Shown: one piece after another, positions 22,751 to 30,643 of the stretch | Position numbering within the stretch: the first letter of the stretch is position 1 | Layout of the letters: each line of letters starts with the position of its first letter | Assembly (NCBI GenBank): GCA_050952125.1 | Contig: JBMNKK010000004.1 | Location: 186,001 to 250,000 of the forward strand | Length of the DNA: 64,000 nt | Direction of reading: 5' to 3' | Source: UBA3951 sp050952125 | GTDB lineage: Bacteria; Bacillota; Sulfobacillia; Fermentithermobacillales; Fermentithermobacillaceae | Translations under genes and position numbers: made by a program | Notes under the pieces: generated by a model | The model's input: the letters and a program-made list of their open reading frames with translations, nothing else | Told to the model about the DNA's origin: nothing | Database searches by the model: none

Positions 22751-23455
22751 TTACCTTACCTTTGCTGCCTTGAGGGCCTCTGCTACTGCCTCCATCCACT
22801 TGGTCGAACTGCCGGTAGCGCCCGTGTAGGCGTCGACCGTGGCAGAGTTGGCTTCAACGAAACGCTTAGGCATTTCGGTCTTTGCCTCGAGAGCCTGGGT
22901 CCACGGATACGTAGCCCAGTCCTTAAACTCCTGCTCCGTAGTGACGTCTTCAACCTCGACGGCGGTGATCTTGTCGCCTTGAATTGTAACCCACGCAACA
23001 CCCCATCCCTGCTCACCAGCTTGCGACCGGCCCATATACGTGCCGTCAAAATAGGTGGTGCTTACGGTCGGGTTCTTGCGGGCCTTTTCCAGCGCGTGCC
23101 CCACCGCTTCCTTATACTTGTTGGAGGAATTGGTGGCCTCGGCTACCGCGTCAACCTCGTTGTCCTGTCGCCCTACGAAAGCCTGTTCCAGCGTGTCGTG
23201 GGCTTCCTTAGACTTGGGCCACGGATAGGTCGAGTAGTCTTTCTCAAGCCCCACCTCGGTCATCTCGGTCAGCTTAACAGCGCTTATTTTGTCTTTCTGA
23301 ACGGTTACTTCGGCCACCGCATACCCGTGCTTATCACCCTGAGATATGCCCGTATATGTGCCGTCGTTGAAGAGTTTAGGCCGGCAGGCCGGCACGATCA
23401 GTACTAGAGCGGTTGCCAGCACTATAAGGGCTACAGTCTGCAAGTTTCGCTTCAA
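22751..23455 (-). CDS. Lipoprotein with two FMN-binding domains, probably flavinylated
   Basis: TTG 23455 has GAAGGGGGT seven bases upstream and gives a lipoprotein signal (TVALIVLATALVLIVPACR, lipobox Cys24). Two FMN-binding domains follow (about 28-125 and 132-234). The second carries DAYTGATGSS, the motif whose threonine ApbE-type transferases modify with FMN. In the first domain the equivalent is DAVAEATNSS, which lacks the Gly. The protein would carry electrons on the outer face of the membrane, like NqrC/RnfG relatives. An in-frame ATG at 23476 has no ribosome site. Confidence 0.88.
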   Translation of the reverse strand: MKRNLQTVALIVLATALVLIVPACRPKLFNDGTYTGISQGDKHGYAVAEVTVQKDKISAVKLTEMTEVGLEKDYSTYPWPKSKEAHDTLEQAFVGRQDNEVDAVAEATNSSNKYKEAVGHALEKARKNPTVSTTYFDGTYMGRSQAGEQGWGVAWVTIQGDKITAVEVEDVTTEQEFKDWATYPWTQALEAKTEMPKRFVEANSATVDAYTGATGSSTKWMEAVAEALKAAKVR

Positions 23456-23498
23456 GGAACTACCCCCTTCAGACATGGCGAAAGTCAGATTCGGGTCT

Positions 23499-23527
23499 AG
23501 TATGCCCATTCCCCAAGAGCCAGTCAA
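23499..23527 (-). promoter_or_regulatory. SigA-type promoter of the flavinylated lipoprotein gene
   Basis: TTGACT (23527-23522), 17 bases, CATACT (23504-23499) on the minus strand. The leader to TTG 23455 would be about 37 bases. The rest of the 323-base divergent region (23456-23778) shows no other clear element. Confidence 0.6.
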
Positions 23528-23778
23528 ACCGCCAGAAACTGCCTTGATTCGGGTCGAACGGCCTATTCTTTCGCCCCAAATCGCCTGCTTTCGACTTGGA
23601 AAAGCCAGGGAATGGGTTGATGGCTGGGGTGGGCAAAACGCCGTAGGGGCTTTACACGAGCCGAGTAGGTCAAACATGTCGGTCAAGGTCGAACGATTCC
23701 CCCTTGTCCACAAGGGTATCCACAACGACTATCCCGAAGACCTCCCCCTCACCGTTCACAGGAAGGCAGGAGATCAGT

Positions 23779-24108
23779 GTGCCCCAAGACCGAATCATAA
23801 GGGAATGTACAAGATCCTTTTCGAAGGAGGGACGCGAGTTCACGGCAAGCTACCTTCTTGCTGAAGGAGAAGAGACCGAAGGCAAGGGCTACGTCATCCA
23901 CGCCTCACTTCGAGAGACAAGAACCGACGGCGCCGAAACCGAATCCAGCGCCGTCGTTCAACTCGCCTACTTGAGTCCCGACATGGGAAAACAGATCTTT
24001 GAGATGATAGCAGGAGCCGATGACCCGGTTTTCCCGGTCCATGTCCCCGAGATCATCCGCGATCAAATCGCTGCCACCGCGCTCATTGAGGTGAAACAGC
24101 CTCAGTGA
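23779..24108 (+). CDS. Hypothetical protein (109 aa), possibly DUF6514-like
   Basis: GTG 23779 is chosen because GGCAGGAG lies six bases upstream. The product contains ASYLLAEGEETEGKGYVIHA, then LAYLSPDMGKQIFEMIAG and VFPVHVPEIIRDQ. The last part recalls small clostridial proteins of the DUF6514 type, where a beta hairpin is followed by a helix and an H-x-x-(D/E)-I-(I/V) segment; this is a memory-based suggestion. No signal or membrane segment is present. Its end overlaps the convergent NYN-domain gene by 7 bases. Confidence 0.65.
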   Translation: MPQDRIIRECTRSFSKEGREFTASYLLAEGEETEGKGYVIHASLRETRTDGAETESSAVVQLAYLSPDMGKQIFEMIAGADDPVFPVHVPEIIRDQIAATALIEVKQPQ

Positions 24109-24725
24109 GGGGAAGGAGTCCTCTTGATATCGTTCAGGAGATCGTAGATCTCGATGAACTCGTCAGCCGCGTCAACCAACTCGTCGGCAGCCTTGAAGTT
24201 GCAGCGCGCGTAGGCATCGGGATGCTGTGTGGAAAGCACCTTGATCCTTACGCCTCTCTGCGCCACCGCTTTGACTAGCGGCACGAAGTCGCCGTCGCCT
24301 GAGCAGAGGACGTACTTGTCGCACCTGTCCACGAGAGACAGCATGTCTATGGCAAGTTCCAGATCCAAGTCGGCCTTTATTGTGCCGCCGGCAAAGACCT
24401 TGAGAGGTTTTCTGACAACCATATACCCGTTCCTGTTGAGGAACCGGTGGAATGACTGAGACCTGCGCCTCTGACCTTCCAAGTCCTCTCTCAGGCCAAC
24501 GGGATCGGGGTTGTTCGACAGCTTCACAAACTGGTCGATGCTGTCGGTGGTCCATTCGCCGGTGTAGAAATAGGCACGGATCAGGATATTGTCCTTTGCC
24601 AAGATATCCAGGAGTTTGATGAAATCGACGTGGATACCGAAGGAATCGAACGTAGCGTACTTGAAGTTCCAGCCGTCGACGAATACGGCAAGCCGCGATG
24701 GACCGTTGGCAAAATCGTTTGTCAC
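24102..24725 (-). CDS. NYN-domain (DUF88/LabA-like) putative ribonuclease
   Basis: PIN-like NYN fold: RLAVFVDGWNFKYAT with the first acidic residue, IRAYFYTGEW, KADLDLELAIDMLS with paired Asp, and CSGDGDFVPLVKAVAQRGVRIKV with the final acidic cluster. Such proteins are metal-dependent RNases of unknown target. GTG 24725 has a near-perfect TTAGGAGGT six bases upstream; extending farther would run into the tRNA. It follows tRNA-Arg by 48 bases in the same direction and may share its transcript. Confidence 0.9.
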   Translation of the reverse strand: MTNDFANGPSRLAVFVDGWNFKYATFDSFGIHVDFIKLLDILAKDNILIRAYFYTGEWTTDSIDQFVKLSNNPDPVGLREDLEGQRRRSQSFHRFLNRNGYMVVRKPLKVFAGGTIKADLDLELAIDMLSLVDRCDKYVLCSGDGDFVPLVKAVAQRGVRIKVLSTQHPDAYARCNFKAADELVDAADEFIEIYDLLNDIKRTPSPH

Positions 24726-24773
24726 CGTGGGACCTCCTAATTTGGGGAGAAGAAGATTTTTGGGCATCTTTTG

Positions 24774-24850
24774 TGGTGCGCCCGGCGCGAATCGAACGCG
24801 CAACCTTTGGCTCCGGAGGCCAACACTCTATCCGATTGAGCTACGGGCGC
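24774..24850 (-). tRNA. tRNA-Arg (anticodon CCG)
   Basis: A full cloverleaf can be folded: acceptor GCGCCCG/CGGGCGC, D arm with GCTC...GAGT, anticodon stem TTGGC/GCCAA with loop CTCCGGA, T arm GCGCG-TTCGATT-CGCGC, discriminator A and encoded CCA. The anticodon CCG reads CGG arginine codons. The promoter lies at 24869-24897. Confidence 0.97.
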
Positions 24851-24868
24851 ACTTTACCTGTATGTAAG

Positions 24869-24897
24869 ATTATATACCCCTACATCTTCCCGAACAA
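24869..24897 (-). promoter_or_regulatory. Promoter of tRNA-Arg
   Basis: TTGTTC, 17 bases, TATAAT on the minus strand, with the -10 ending 19 bases before the tRNA. The -35 lies inside the last codons of the upstream UPF0016-type gene. Confidence 0.75.
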
Positions 24898-25152
24898 GAT
24901 AAGGCCTCCGATGACTACAAACGCGCCTCCTGCTACAATGCGGATTATGTGCGCCGGCACTACCCGGTACAGCGTGTCGCCGACCAAAACTCCTATGAGC
25001 GACGACAAAACGAGAGCCACCGCTGAACCCACAAACACGCTGGCAGGCGCCTTCTTTGATGAGGCCAGCATCATTGTCGACAGCTGCGTCTTATCGCCAA
25101 GCTCGGCGAAAAACACTGATACGAATGTTGACAGGACTATGTTCCAGTTCAC
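24880..25152 (-). CDS. Half-size UPF0016/TMEM165 (GDT1)-family membrane protein
   Basis: Ninety residues carrying the signature FFAELGDKTQLSTMMLAS, which in the family forms the cation site of Mn2+/Ca2+ exporters (MneA, GDT1). Three hydrophobic stretches are predicted (about 5-22, 38-57 and 66-87). Most family members have two such repeats in one chain. Only one is encoded here and no second copy is next to it, so it would need to dimerise. GTG 25152 is the start. A hairpin at 25159-25178 overlaps its AGGGG ribosome site. Confidence 0.85.
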   Translation of the reverse strand: MNWNIVLSTFVSVFFAELGDKTQLSTMMLASSKKAPASVFVGSAVALVLSSLIGVLVGDTLYRVVPAHIIRIVAGGAFVVIGGLILFGKM

Positions 25153-25158
25153 TGTTGG

Positions 25159-25178
25159 AGAGCCCCTGAAAGGGCTCT
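25159..25178 (-). other. Hairpin covering the ribosome site of the UPF0016-type gene
   Basis: AGAGCCC and GGGCTCT form a perfect seven-pair stem with a six-base loop, just before GTG 25152. The AGGGG that would act as ribosome site lies in its 3' side on the minus strand. There is no U tract, so it is a poor terminator; translational control is only a possibility. Confidence 0.4.
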
Positions 25179-25212
25179 TCCCTCCCTCACCTTTAATCTG
25201 GATGAAAAAGTT

Positions 25213-27273
25213 CTAACTTGCTGCCCGGCTTTCCTCTGTGCGCGGGGTCTTGACCCAAGCTTTGGGCTCTCTCCCCAGAGTCTTCAGCACAAGAGCGCTG
25301 GTATACGGCACCGGGAAAACGAAAGCTGCCAGAGGCAAAAGGAACAGGCATAAGTACACCGTGCACCCTCCCAGAAAGCTTCCGGGCCGGTTGCTTTGGT
25401 CGATAAACTGGCTGTACCGCTTGTAGGCGTATACCGTAAAGCCTAGATACACGAGAGAGAACCCTTGAAGCACCCACTGCCACACGGAAGGCACAACGGT
25501 CGGGTCAAGCATGTTGTTGTAATGCAAGACCATAGCCGCGGGAGGGACAAACGTCGCCACCTGATAACCAACCCACTCCAGCTGCCCTTTGATGATCAGG
25601 TTCCAGTAGAGTCTTTTTCTCTTGGAAAGATCAGCGGTATCGTCTTTGCCCACCTTGTCGACAACCTGCATGTGTCCGGTTCCCCACCTAAGCCGTTGCC
25701 GAAAGAACGCGCGGAACGTGGCCGGAGTTTGCTCGGACGAGGCGTAGGGGAGGTATTCAGGCCAGGCTTCTCTCGCCAGATACGCCCGCGCCCCGAACTC
25801 AAGGTCTTCGGTAAGCACAGTGCAATCCCAACCGCCAACCGCGACCATGAGGTCTTTCTCGACGAACACGTTTGTGCCGCCGACAAAGGGAAGTGTCCTG
25901 AACAACCAGGGGAGATACCAGTCGTGAGACACGCATTGGTACAGTGCGGCTATCCTGCAGAACGGCGTCATCTGGTAGAAGTTGCGGACCTGGAAGACGG
26001 GACCCTGCAGGACCTTGGATTTCTCGGGCTCCATCATCCGCCGGTAGCCCACGTAAAGCAGCACGTCCTTGTCAGGGCGGCTCTCCGCGTCATAGAAACC
26101 GCAGATCTCAGTCCTCTTGTCTAGGAAGCTGATCGCCCAATTGAGGGCCCGCCCCTTTGTGGACGGCACCTCCACGCCCAAGCGCTCGCCCCCGATTCTC
26201 CCGTCAAAGTCGTGAGGCACCGATACATGCTTAATGACGGGCGATTTGCCCTTCGCCGCGTATTCCTTTCTCACGCACTCCACTACTTCTTGAGTGGTCG
26301 GGTACGCGTCTTTGGCGAAGAAACGGGCTTTATCTCCGAGTTCTCCCGATGCCAGGGCCTTTCTCACAGCAACAGATACCCGTCCGGCTATGAAGTCGGT
26401 CATGCGCGTGACTATGTCCTGAGTCAGCTCATGGTTCGCCTTCACGGTGTGCTGGATGGCCTTGCCCAGGAATCTACGCGAGTCGCCGTCGCAGAGGTCG
26501 GCGAAAGCAGCCAGAACGGGGACGGCAACTGCTAAGCACGCGGGATACAAACGTTCCTGGTCCAGAGTTGAGAGCCAAGGGCATGTCTTCCGCACGATCG
26601 CCTGCAGCTTGCCTTTGGCGGGAGCACCTCCGGCGTCGGAAATAGCGATGCACATGTCTCTCACGATCCGGTGCCTCTCCGGCGCAGGTATGGCCGACAG
26701 CTCGGGTACTCCCACCGAGTAAGCCTTCTGGAAACCCTTTGACAGGTACTCGCGCAAAGCGTAATCAGACAAGCACGAGAAGATCACGGACCTCACCTGA
26801 GGCTCGAGATCGAGAGGCATGTCATAGGGAACGCCCTCGCCTCGCATTGTCTCTTCGGCGATTCCCGCGATGAGAGATCGCTCCTTCCGAGCCTGAATGG
26901 CCTCCTTCTCATCGGTCACCACGATCACCTCAAAAGAATCCTTGGGGTAATTGAGAGTGGTGAGGTGTCTCACGGTGTTTTCAATGACCAAGGACTCGTT
27001 TCTGGCGGGAACCATGATGCTTATGAATGGAAGCGGCTTGCCTAGGGCCTTGGCGGTTTCAACCAGATCCGCCGTCCGGAGCACGCACTTGCGATTCCAG
27101 TATTTCTTGCCGCTGTAACTCTTCCAGAGAAAGAACCTGGCGAACAGCACGAAGAACACAAGGTACACCGAAAAGGCTATGAGATAGAGGATCTGGGCAG
27201 TAGTCATCTGGCGCGTGGGCCTCCCTTTGTCTGTTGGCGGGTCTTTTGTCGCCCAAGGTAGTGTGCGCCGCAT
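25213..27273 (-). CDS. Family 2 membrane glycosyltransferase with a large insertion in the catalytic domain
   Basis: One N-terminal transmembrane helix (about 28-50) precedes a GT-A domain: FISIMVPARNESLVIENTV and FEVIVVTDE (to about 122), KGRALNWAISFLD (about 373) and the DXD-like FYDAESRPDKDV (about 394). Late motifs are TEDLEFGARAYL and RQRLRWGTGH (QxxRW), followed by several C-terminal membrane helices. The stretch of about 210 residues between VVTDE and KGRALN is helical and absent from ordinary GT2 enzymes. It probably makes a surface or secreted polysaccharide, but the sugar is unknown. AGGGG lies five bases before ATG 27273; ATG 27207 is an alternative. Confidence 0.85.
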   Translation of the reverse strand: MRRTLPWATKDPPTDKGRPTRQMTTAQILYLIAFSVYLVFFVLFARFFLWKSYSGKKYWNRKCVLRTADLVETAKALGKPLPFISIMVPARNESLVIENTVRHLTTLNYPKDSFEVIVVTDEKEAIQARKERSLIAGIAEETMRGEGVPYDMPLDLEPQVRSVIFSCLSDYALREYLSKGFQKAYSVGVPELSAIPAPERHRIVRDMCIAISDAGGAPAKGKLQAIVRKTCPWLSTLDQERLYPACLAVAVPVLAAFADLCDGDSRRFLGKAIQHTVKANHELTQDIVTRMTDFIAGRVSVAVRKALASGELGDKARFFAKDAYPTTQEVVECVRKEYAAKGKSPVIKHVSVPHDFDGRIGGERLGVEVPSTKGRALNWAISFLDKRTEICGFYDAESRPDKDVLLYVGYRRMMEPEKSKVLQGPVFQVRNFYQMTPFCRIAALYQCVSHDWYLPWLFRTLPFVGGTNVFVEKDLMVAVGGWDCTVLTEDLEFGARAYLAREAWPEYLPYASSEQTPATFRAFFRQRLRWGTGHMQVVDKVGKDDTADLSKRKRLYWNLIIKGQLEWVGYQVATFVPPAAMVLHYNNMLDPTVVPSVWQWVLQGFSLVYLGFTVYAYKRYSQFIDQSNRPGSFLGGCTVYLCLFLLPLAAFVFPVPYTSALVLKTLGREPKAWVKTPRTEESRAAS

Positions 27274-27305
27274 AACTGCCCCTATGCGCCTCCAGTATAC
27301 GCAAG

Positions 27306-27334
27306 GCAGGGGCGACCCCTAGAGTCGCCCCTGC
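27306..27334. terminator. Strong hairpin between the GTPase and glycosyltransferase genes
   Basis: GCAGGGGCGAC pairs perfectly with GTCGCCCCTGC (11 bp, seven-base loop). No T tract follows on either strand, so it is a possible terminator or mRNA-stabilising structure, not a certain one. Confidence 0.5.
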
Positions 27335-27388
27335 TCATGCTCGATTGTATCGGCTTTATGCTAGAGTATCGCCTAAGCGGGATCCTCT

Positions 27389-28711
27389 CTACAAAATTCC
27401 TCCAACCATCTTGATCGCTTCGGTAAGGTTGGGAGTGCCCAGTTCCTGGAGCTCGTACCGCACTCTCATTGACGGCTTATCGAGCTTCATCACCCTCCGG
27501 AGGTCTATGGGCGTAGCTACTAGCACAAGGTCGCAGTCCACCGCGGCCACGGTTTCCTCCAGCTCCCTAATCTGCTTGGGTGAATATCCCATTGCAGGAA
27601 GGAGCGGGCCGATATGCGGGTGCTTCTCGAACGTCGCGGCTATGGAACCCACCGCCCACGGCCTCGGATCAACGAGCTCGGCGGCACCATTCTTACGGGC
27701 AGCCATTACGCCGGCACCGTATTTCATCTCTCCGTGAGTCAGAGTCGGGCCGTCCTCCAACACCAATACCCTCTTACCGGCTATGTCAAGCGGCTTCTCC
27801 GGGAATACGGGAGATGCGGCATCTACAACGATAGCTCTCGGGTTGGTCTTCCGCACATTCTCGCGCACAATGTCAACGCTGGCGGCATCGGCAGTCTCGA
27901 TCTTGTTTATGACGACAATGTCGGCCATCCGGAGGTTGGCCTCACCGGGGTGGTACATAATCTCATGGCCGGGCCTGTGCGGGTCGACAAGCACTATCTG
28001 GCAATCGCTCTTGTAGAAGGGGATATCGTTGTTGCCGCCATCCCAGAGGATCACATCTACCTCTTCTTCCGCCCTCTTCAAGATCTCGCCGTAATCCACT
28101 CCCGCGTACACGATCACTCCGCGGTCGATGTGGGGTTCATACTCTTCGCGCTCTTCGATGGTGCACTTATGGAGGTCCAGGTCTTCGTATGTAGCGAACC
28201 TCTGCCAGATCTGGTCCTCAAGGTGCCCGTAAGGCATGGGGTGGCGGACAGCGGCTACCTTTTTCCCTGCCGCTTTCAGGATCTCGGATACTCTCCGGGT
28301 TGTCTGGCTCTTGCCGACACCCGTCCTCACTGCGCAAATTGAGATGACAGGCTTGCTGGACTTGAGAGCCGTGGATTCGTAACCGAGGAACTTGAAATCG
28401 GCCCCGGCAGCGATAACCGCTGATGCTTTGTGCATCAGGTTGACGTGACTTATGTCACTGTAGGAGAAGACAACTTCGTTGACTTGGTGCTTCTTGATGA
28501 GTTCGGGCAGTTGTTCTTCAGCGTAAATGGGTATTCCGTTAGGATAAAGCGAGCCCGCAAGCCTTGCCGGATACGTTCGGCCCTCAATGTCCGGGATCTG
28601 CGTTGCGGTGAAAGCTACTACCTCATAGTCCTGGTTGTCGCGGAACACGGTGTTGAAGTTGTGGAAGTCTCGGCCCGCGGCCCCCATGATGATGACCTTC
28701 TTGCCGGCCAT
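27389..28711 (-). CDS. Cyclic 2,3-diphosphoglycerate synthetase-like P-loop GTPase
   Basis: The N-terminal third (about 1-130) is Rossmann-like (VIIMGAAGRDFHNFN). Residues from about 125 form a P-loop domain: ICAVRTGVGKSQTTRR (Walker A), VILWDGGNNDIPFYK, IVLVDPHRPGHE and IVVINKIETAD (NKxD-like). This is the family of archaeal cyclic 2,3-diphosphoglycerate synthetase. Bacterial members are widespread in anaerobes and their reaction is unproven, so I would not assume cDPG production. The gene is divergent from rocB and shares a 270-base region with two palindromic boxes. Confidence 0.85.
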   Translation of the reverse strand: MAGKKVIIMGAAGRDFHNFNTVFRDNQDYEVVAFTATQIPDIEGRTYPARLAGSLYPNGIPIYAEEQLPELIKKHQVNEVVFSYSDISHVNLMHKASAVIAAGADFKFLGYESTALKSSKPVISICAVRTGVGKSQTTRRVSEILKAAGKKVAAVRHPMPYGHLEDQIWQRFATYEDLDLHKCTIEEREEYEPHIDRGVIVYAGVDYGEILKRAEEEVDVILWDGGNNDIPFYKSDCQIVLVDPHRPGHEIMYHPGEANLRMADIVVINKIETADAASVDIVRENVRKTNPRAIVVDAASPVFPEKPLDIAGKRVLVLEDGPTLTHGEMKYGAGVMAARKNGAAELVDPRPWAVGSIAATFEKHPHIGPLLPAMGYSPKQIRELEETVAAVDCDLVLVATPIDLRRVMKLDKPSMRVRYELQELGTPNLTEAIKMVGGIL

Positions 28712-28812
28712 TGTCCTGATTCTCCTTTCTTACTCACAGAGTCTTCCCCTCTCAATGATGCCATGGAAGAAGACGCTCAATCCTTATGGTGTGGTGGGCA
28801 GACTCCGATGGT

Positions 28813-28830
28813 TTATACATTCGTGCATAA
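28813..28830. promoter_or_regulatory. Palindromic box 1, TATnCA-N4-TGnATA type
   Basis: TATACA-TTCG-TGCATA (28814-28829), extended by T and A on the outside. On the minus strand it includes TATAAA, a possible -10 for the leftward GTPase gene, so a bound protein would probably repress. Partner boxes are at 28913 and 40915. Confidence 0.5.
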
Positions 28831-28912
28831 CGATGGAACCTCCTTCCTGTCGGGGCTGAAGCCGCCTCGAAATCAGTGAAAGGAGATTGTCTCCCCAAGG
28901 AGAACTAACCGA

Positions 28913-28930
28913 CTATACATCGATGCATAC
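28913..28930. promoter_or_regulatory. Palindromic box 2, TATnCA-N4-TGnATA type
   Basis: TATACA-TCGA-TGCATA (28914-28929), exactly 100 bases from box 1 and 51 bases before the rocB start. The same half-sites as box 1 with a different centre argue for selection on the arms. Confidence 0.5.
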
Positions 28931-28980
28931 CGTAGTACTGGACTCCTCTTTGGGCAGCATACTTGAAGGAGGAATCAGTT

Positions 28981-30618
28981 GTGACGAAAGAAAGCATCTA
29001 CGATCTTTTGCTCCAACTCGCGAAGATACCCAGCGTTTCTCCAAGCCGAGAGGAGCGCAGGATCGCGCAGGCAATCTACGATAGGCTGGCAGACACACCG
29101 TACTTCTCCTCAAACAAAGGCTCTCTTCAGCTCTTGCCCATTGAAGGCGATACGTTGGGCCGGCAGAGTGTGTGTGCCATTGTACGCGCGAAACCGCCGA
29201 CGCCGAAGACAGTGGTCATGATTGGGCATATGGACGTGGTAGAGACCAGCGAATCCAGGGAACTAAAAGAACTCGCCTTTGACCCCGAAGAGTACACCCG
29301 TCAACTGTTTCGCCTGACGCTCCCGGAAGACGCTCGCCTGGACCTTGATTCGGGAGATTACCTTTTCGGGCGCGGGGTTTTTGATATGAAGTGCGGCGTA
29401 GCCGTCGAAGTGGAATTCCTGCGGGAATGCGCGGAACACCCCGAAAACCTTGACGCCAACGTGATGCTCCTCATTGTGGGCGATGAAGAAAACCGATCGG
29501 CCGGTATGACTTCCGCCATAAACCACCTGGCCCACTTGCAGGAAGAAGGGCTCGACTACGTGGCGTGCGTGAATGCCGAAGGAGCTTCTCAGAGAAGCCA
29601 CGGGGACAAGAAGAGGTACGTTTCTTTGGGGACCATAGGGAAAATGATGCCGGTGTTCTACTGCGTCGGCCGCGAGAGTCACGTGGGTTCCTACTATGAG
29701 GGATTGAACGCCAACCTATTGGCGTCGGCTGTGAACATGGTCCTCGAAGGGTCGCCCGAGTGGATTGATAGCGCGGGCTCTGAAGTGTATCCGCCTCCTA
29801 CGGCGCTTAAGCACCGGGACCTCCGCGACATCTACTCCGTAACTCTTCCGGCAAAGGCGGTTACATACTTCAACTACCTGTACGCGAACAAGACGCCGGC
29901 CGACGCCCTTGAGATGATGAAATCGGTCGCATCTTCCGCATTCCAGCTTGCCCTCGACCGCCTGAAGCACAGCGCAGAGGTGTATTCTTCCAGGCAGTCC
30001 GGTGAAAAGACTCACATCCCGTGGCAGCCGAGAGTACTGACCTACAAAGAGCTTCTGGAGAGCGTGGAAAGCCACAAGCGGGGCTCGCTTAAAGAGCACC
30101 TTGACTCGTTTGTGGATGGCCTGCCGGACACCATGGATGACAGAGACAAGTCAATCGAAGTCATCGGCGAAGTGCTCAGATTCTACGCAGACAAGGACCC
30201 CGCCATCATAGTCGGTTTCCTGCCGCCGTTCTACCCGCACCTCGGCAACCGGCGCGCGTCGAAGAGGGAATTGGACCTGCTCGATGCCGTTGAGGCGCTC
30301 ATTGAAGAAGCCCGCGACGAATACGGTGAGGTTTTGGTCACCGAAGAAAACTTCGCGGCGATAAGCGACCTCAGCTATATGGGATTCCAAGGAACAAGAG
30401 AAGACCTCATGCCTTTGGCCGAGAATACGCCGGGGTGGGGTAAGGTCTACAACCTGCCTCTAGAGGTACTGCTCAAACTGGACGTGCCGGTCGTGAACCT
30501 CGGGCCGTCAGGCCGCGATGCCCACAAGTACACCGAAAGGCTGGATCTCAGGTACTATCTCGGTCCCTACCCCATCCTGTTCAGATCGCTAATTAGGCGG
30601 CTCTCGAAACTCGAATAA
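28981..30618 (+). CDS. rocB: RocB-family M20 hydrolase (arginine/ornithine region)
   Basis: A 545-residue M20-type protein: IGHMDVVETS (metal His/Asp), LFGRGVFDMKCG (bridging Asp), LIVGDEENRSAGM (Glu pair) and a long C-terminal region ending in GPSGRDAHKYTERLDL with the late His. This length and order match RocB of the Bacillus arginine-degradation regulon, whose substrate is not established. GTG 28981 has AAGGAGG eight bases upstream. Next to the ornithine-fermentation operon and behind two palindromic boxes, it probably feeds ornithine or arginine into that pathway. Confidence 0.9.
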   Translation: MTKESIYDLLLQLAKIPSVSPSREERRIAQAIYDRLADTPYFSSNKGSLQLLPIEGDTLGRQSVCAIVRAKPPTPKTVVMIGHMDVVETSESRELKELAFDPEEYTRQLFRLTLPEDARLDLDSGDYLFGRGVFDMKCGVAVEVEFLRECAEHPENLDANVMLLIVGDEENRSAGMTSAINHLAHLQEEGLDYVACVNAEGASQRSHGDKKRYVSLGTIGKMMPVFYCVGRESHVGSYYEGLNANLLASAVNMVLEGSPEWIDSAGSEVYPPPTALKHRDLRDIYSVTLPAKAVTYFNYLYANKTPADALEMMKSVASSAFQLALDRLKHSAEVYSSRQSGEKTHIPWQPRVLTYKELLESVESHKRGSLKEHLDSFVDGLPDTMDDRDKSIEVIGEVLRFYADKDPAIIVGFLPPFYPHLGNRRASKRELDLLDAVEALIEEARDEYGEVLVTEENFAAISDLSYMGFQGTREDLMPLAENTPGWGKVYNLPLEVLLKLDVPVVNLGPSGRDAHKYTERLDLRYYLGPYPILFRSLIRRLSKLE

Positions 30619-30643
30619 CGAACGACGAATGCGGGCGGCCGCT

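Noticed and set aside
24740..24773. Terminator just after tRNA-Arg (AAGAT...ATCTT)
   Set aside because: Five AT-rich pairs only, and the NYN gene follows closely; read-through seems as likely.
24758..24803. Upstream extension of the NYN gene to an in-frame start at 24803
   Set aside because: It would overlap the 3' end of tRNA-Arg; GTG 24725 has a near-perfect ribosome site.
28813..28930. Calling the palindromic boxes ArgR sites
   Set aside because: The half-sites are inverted relative to the classical TGAAT-N-ATTCA ARG box and no regulator gene is visible; kept as an unassigned motif.
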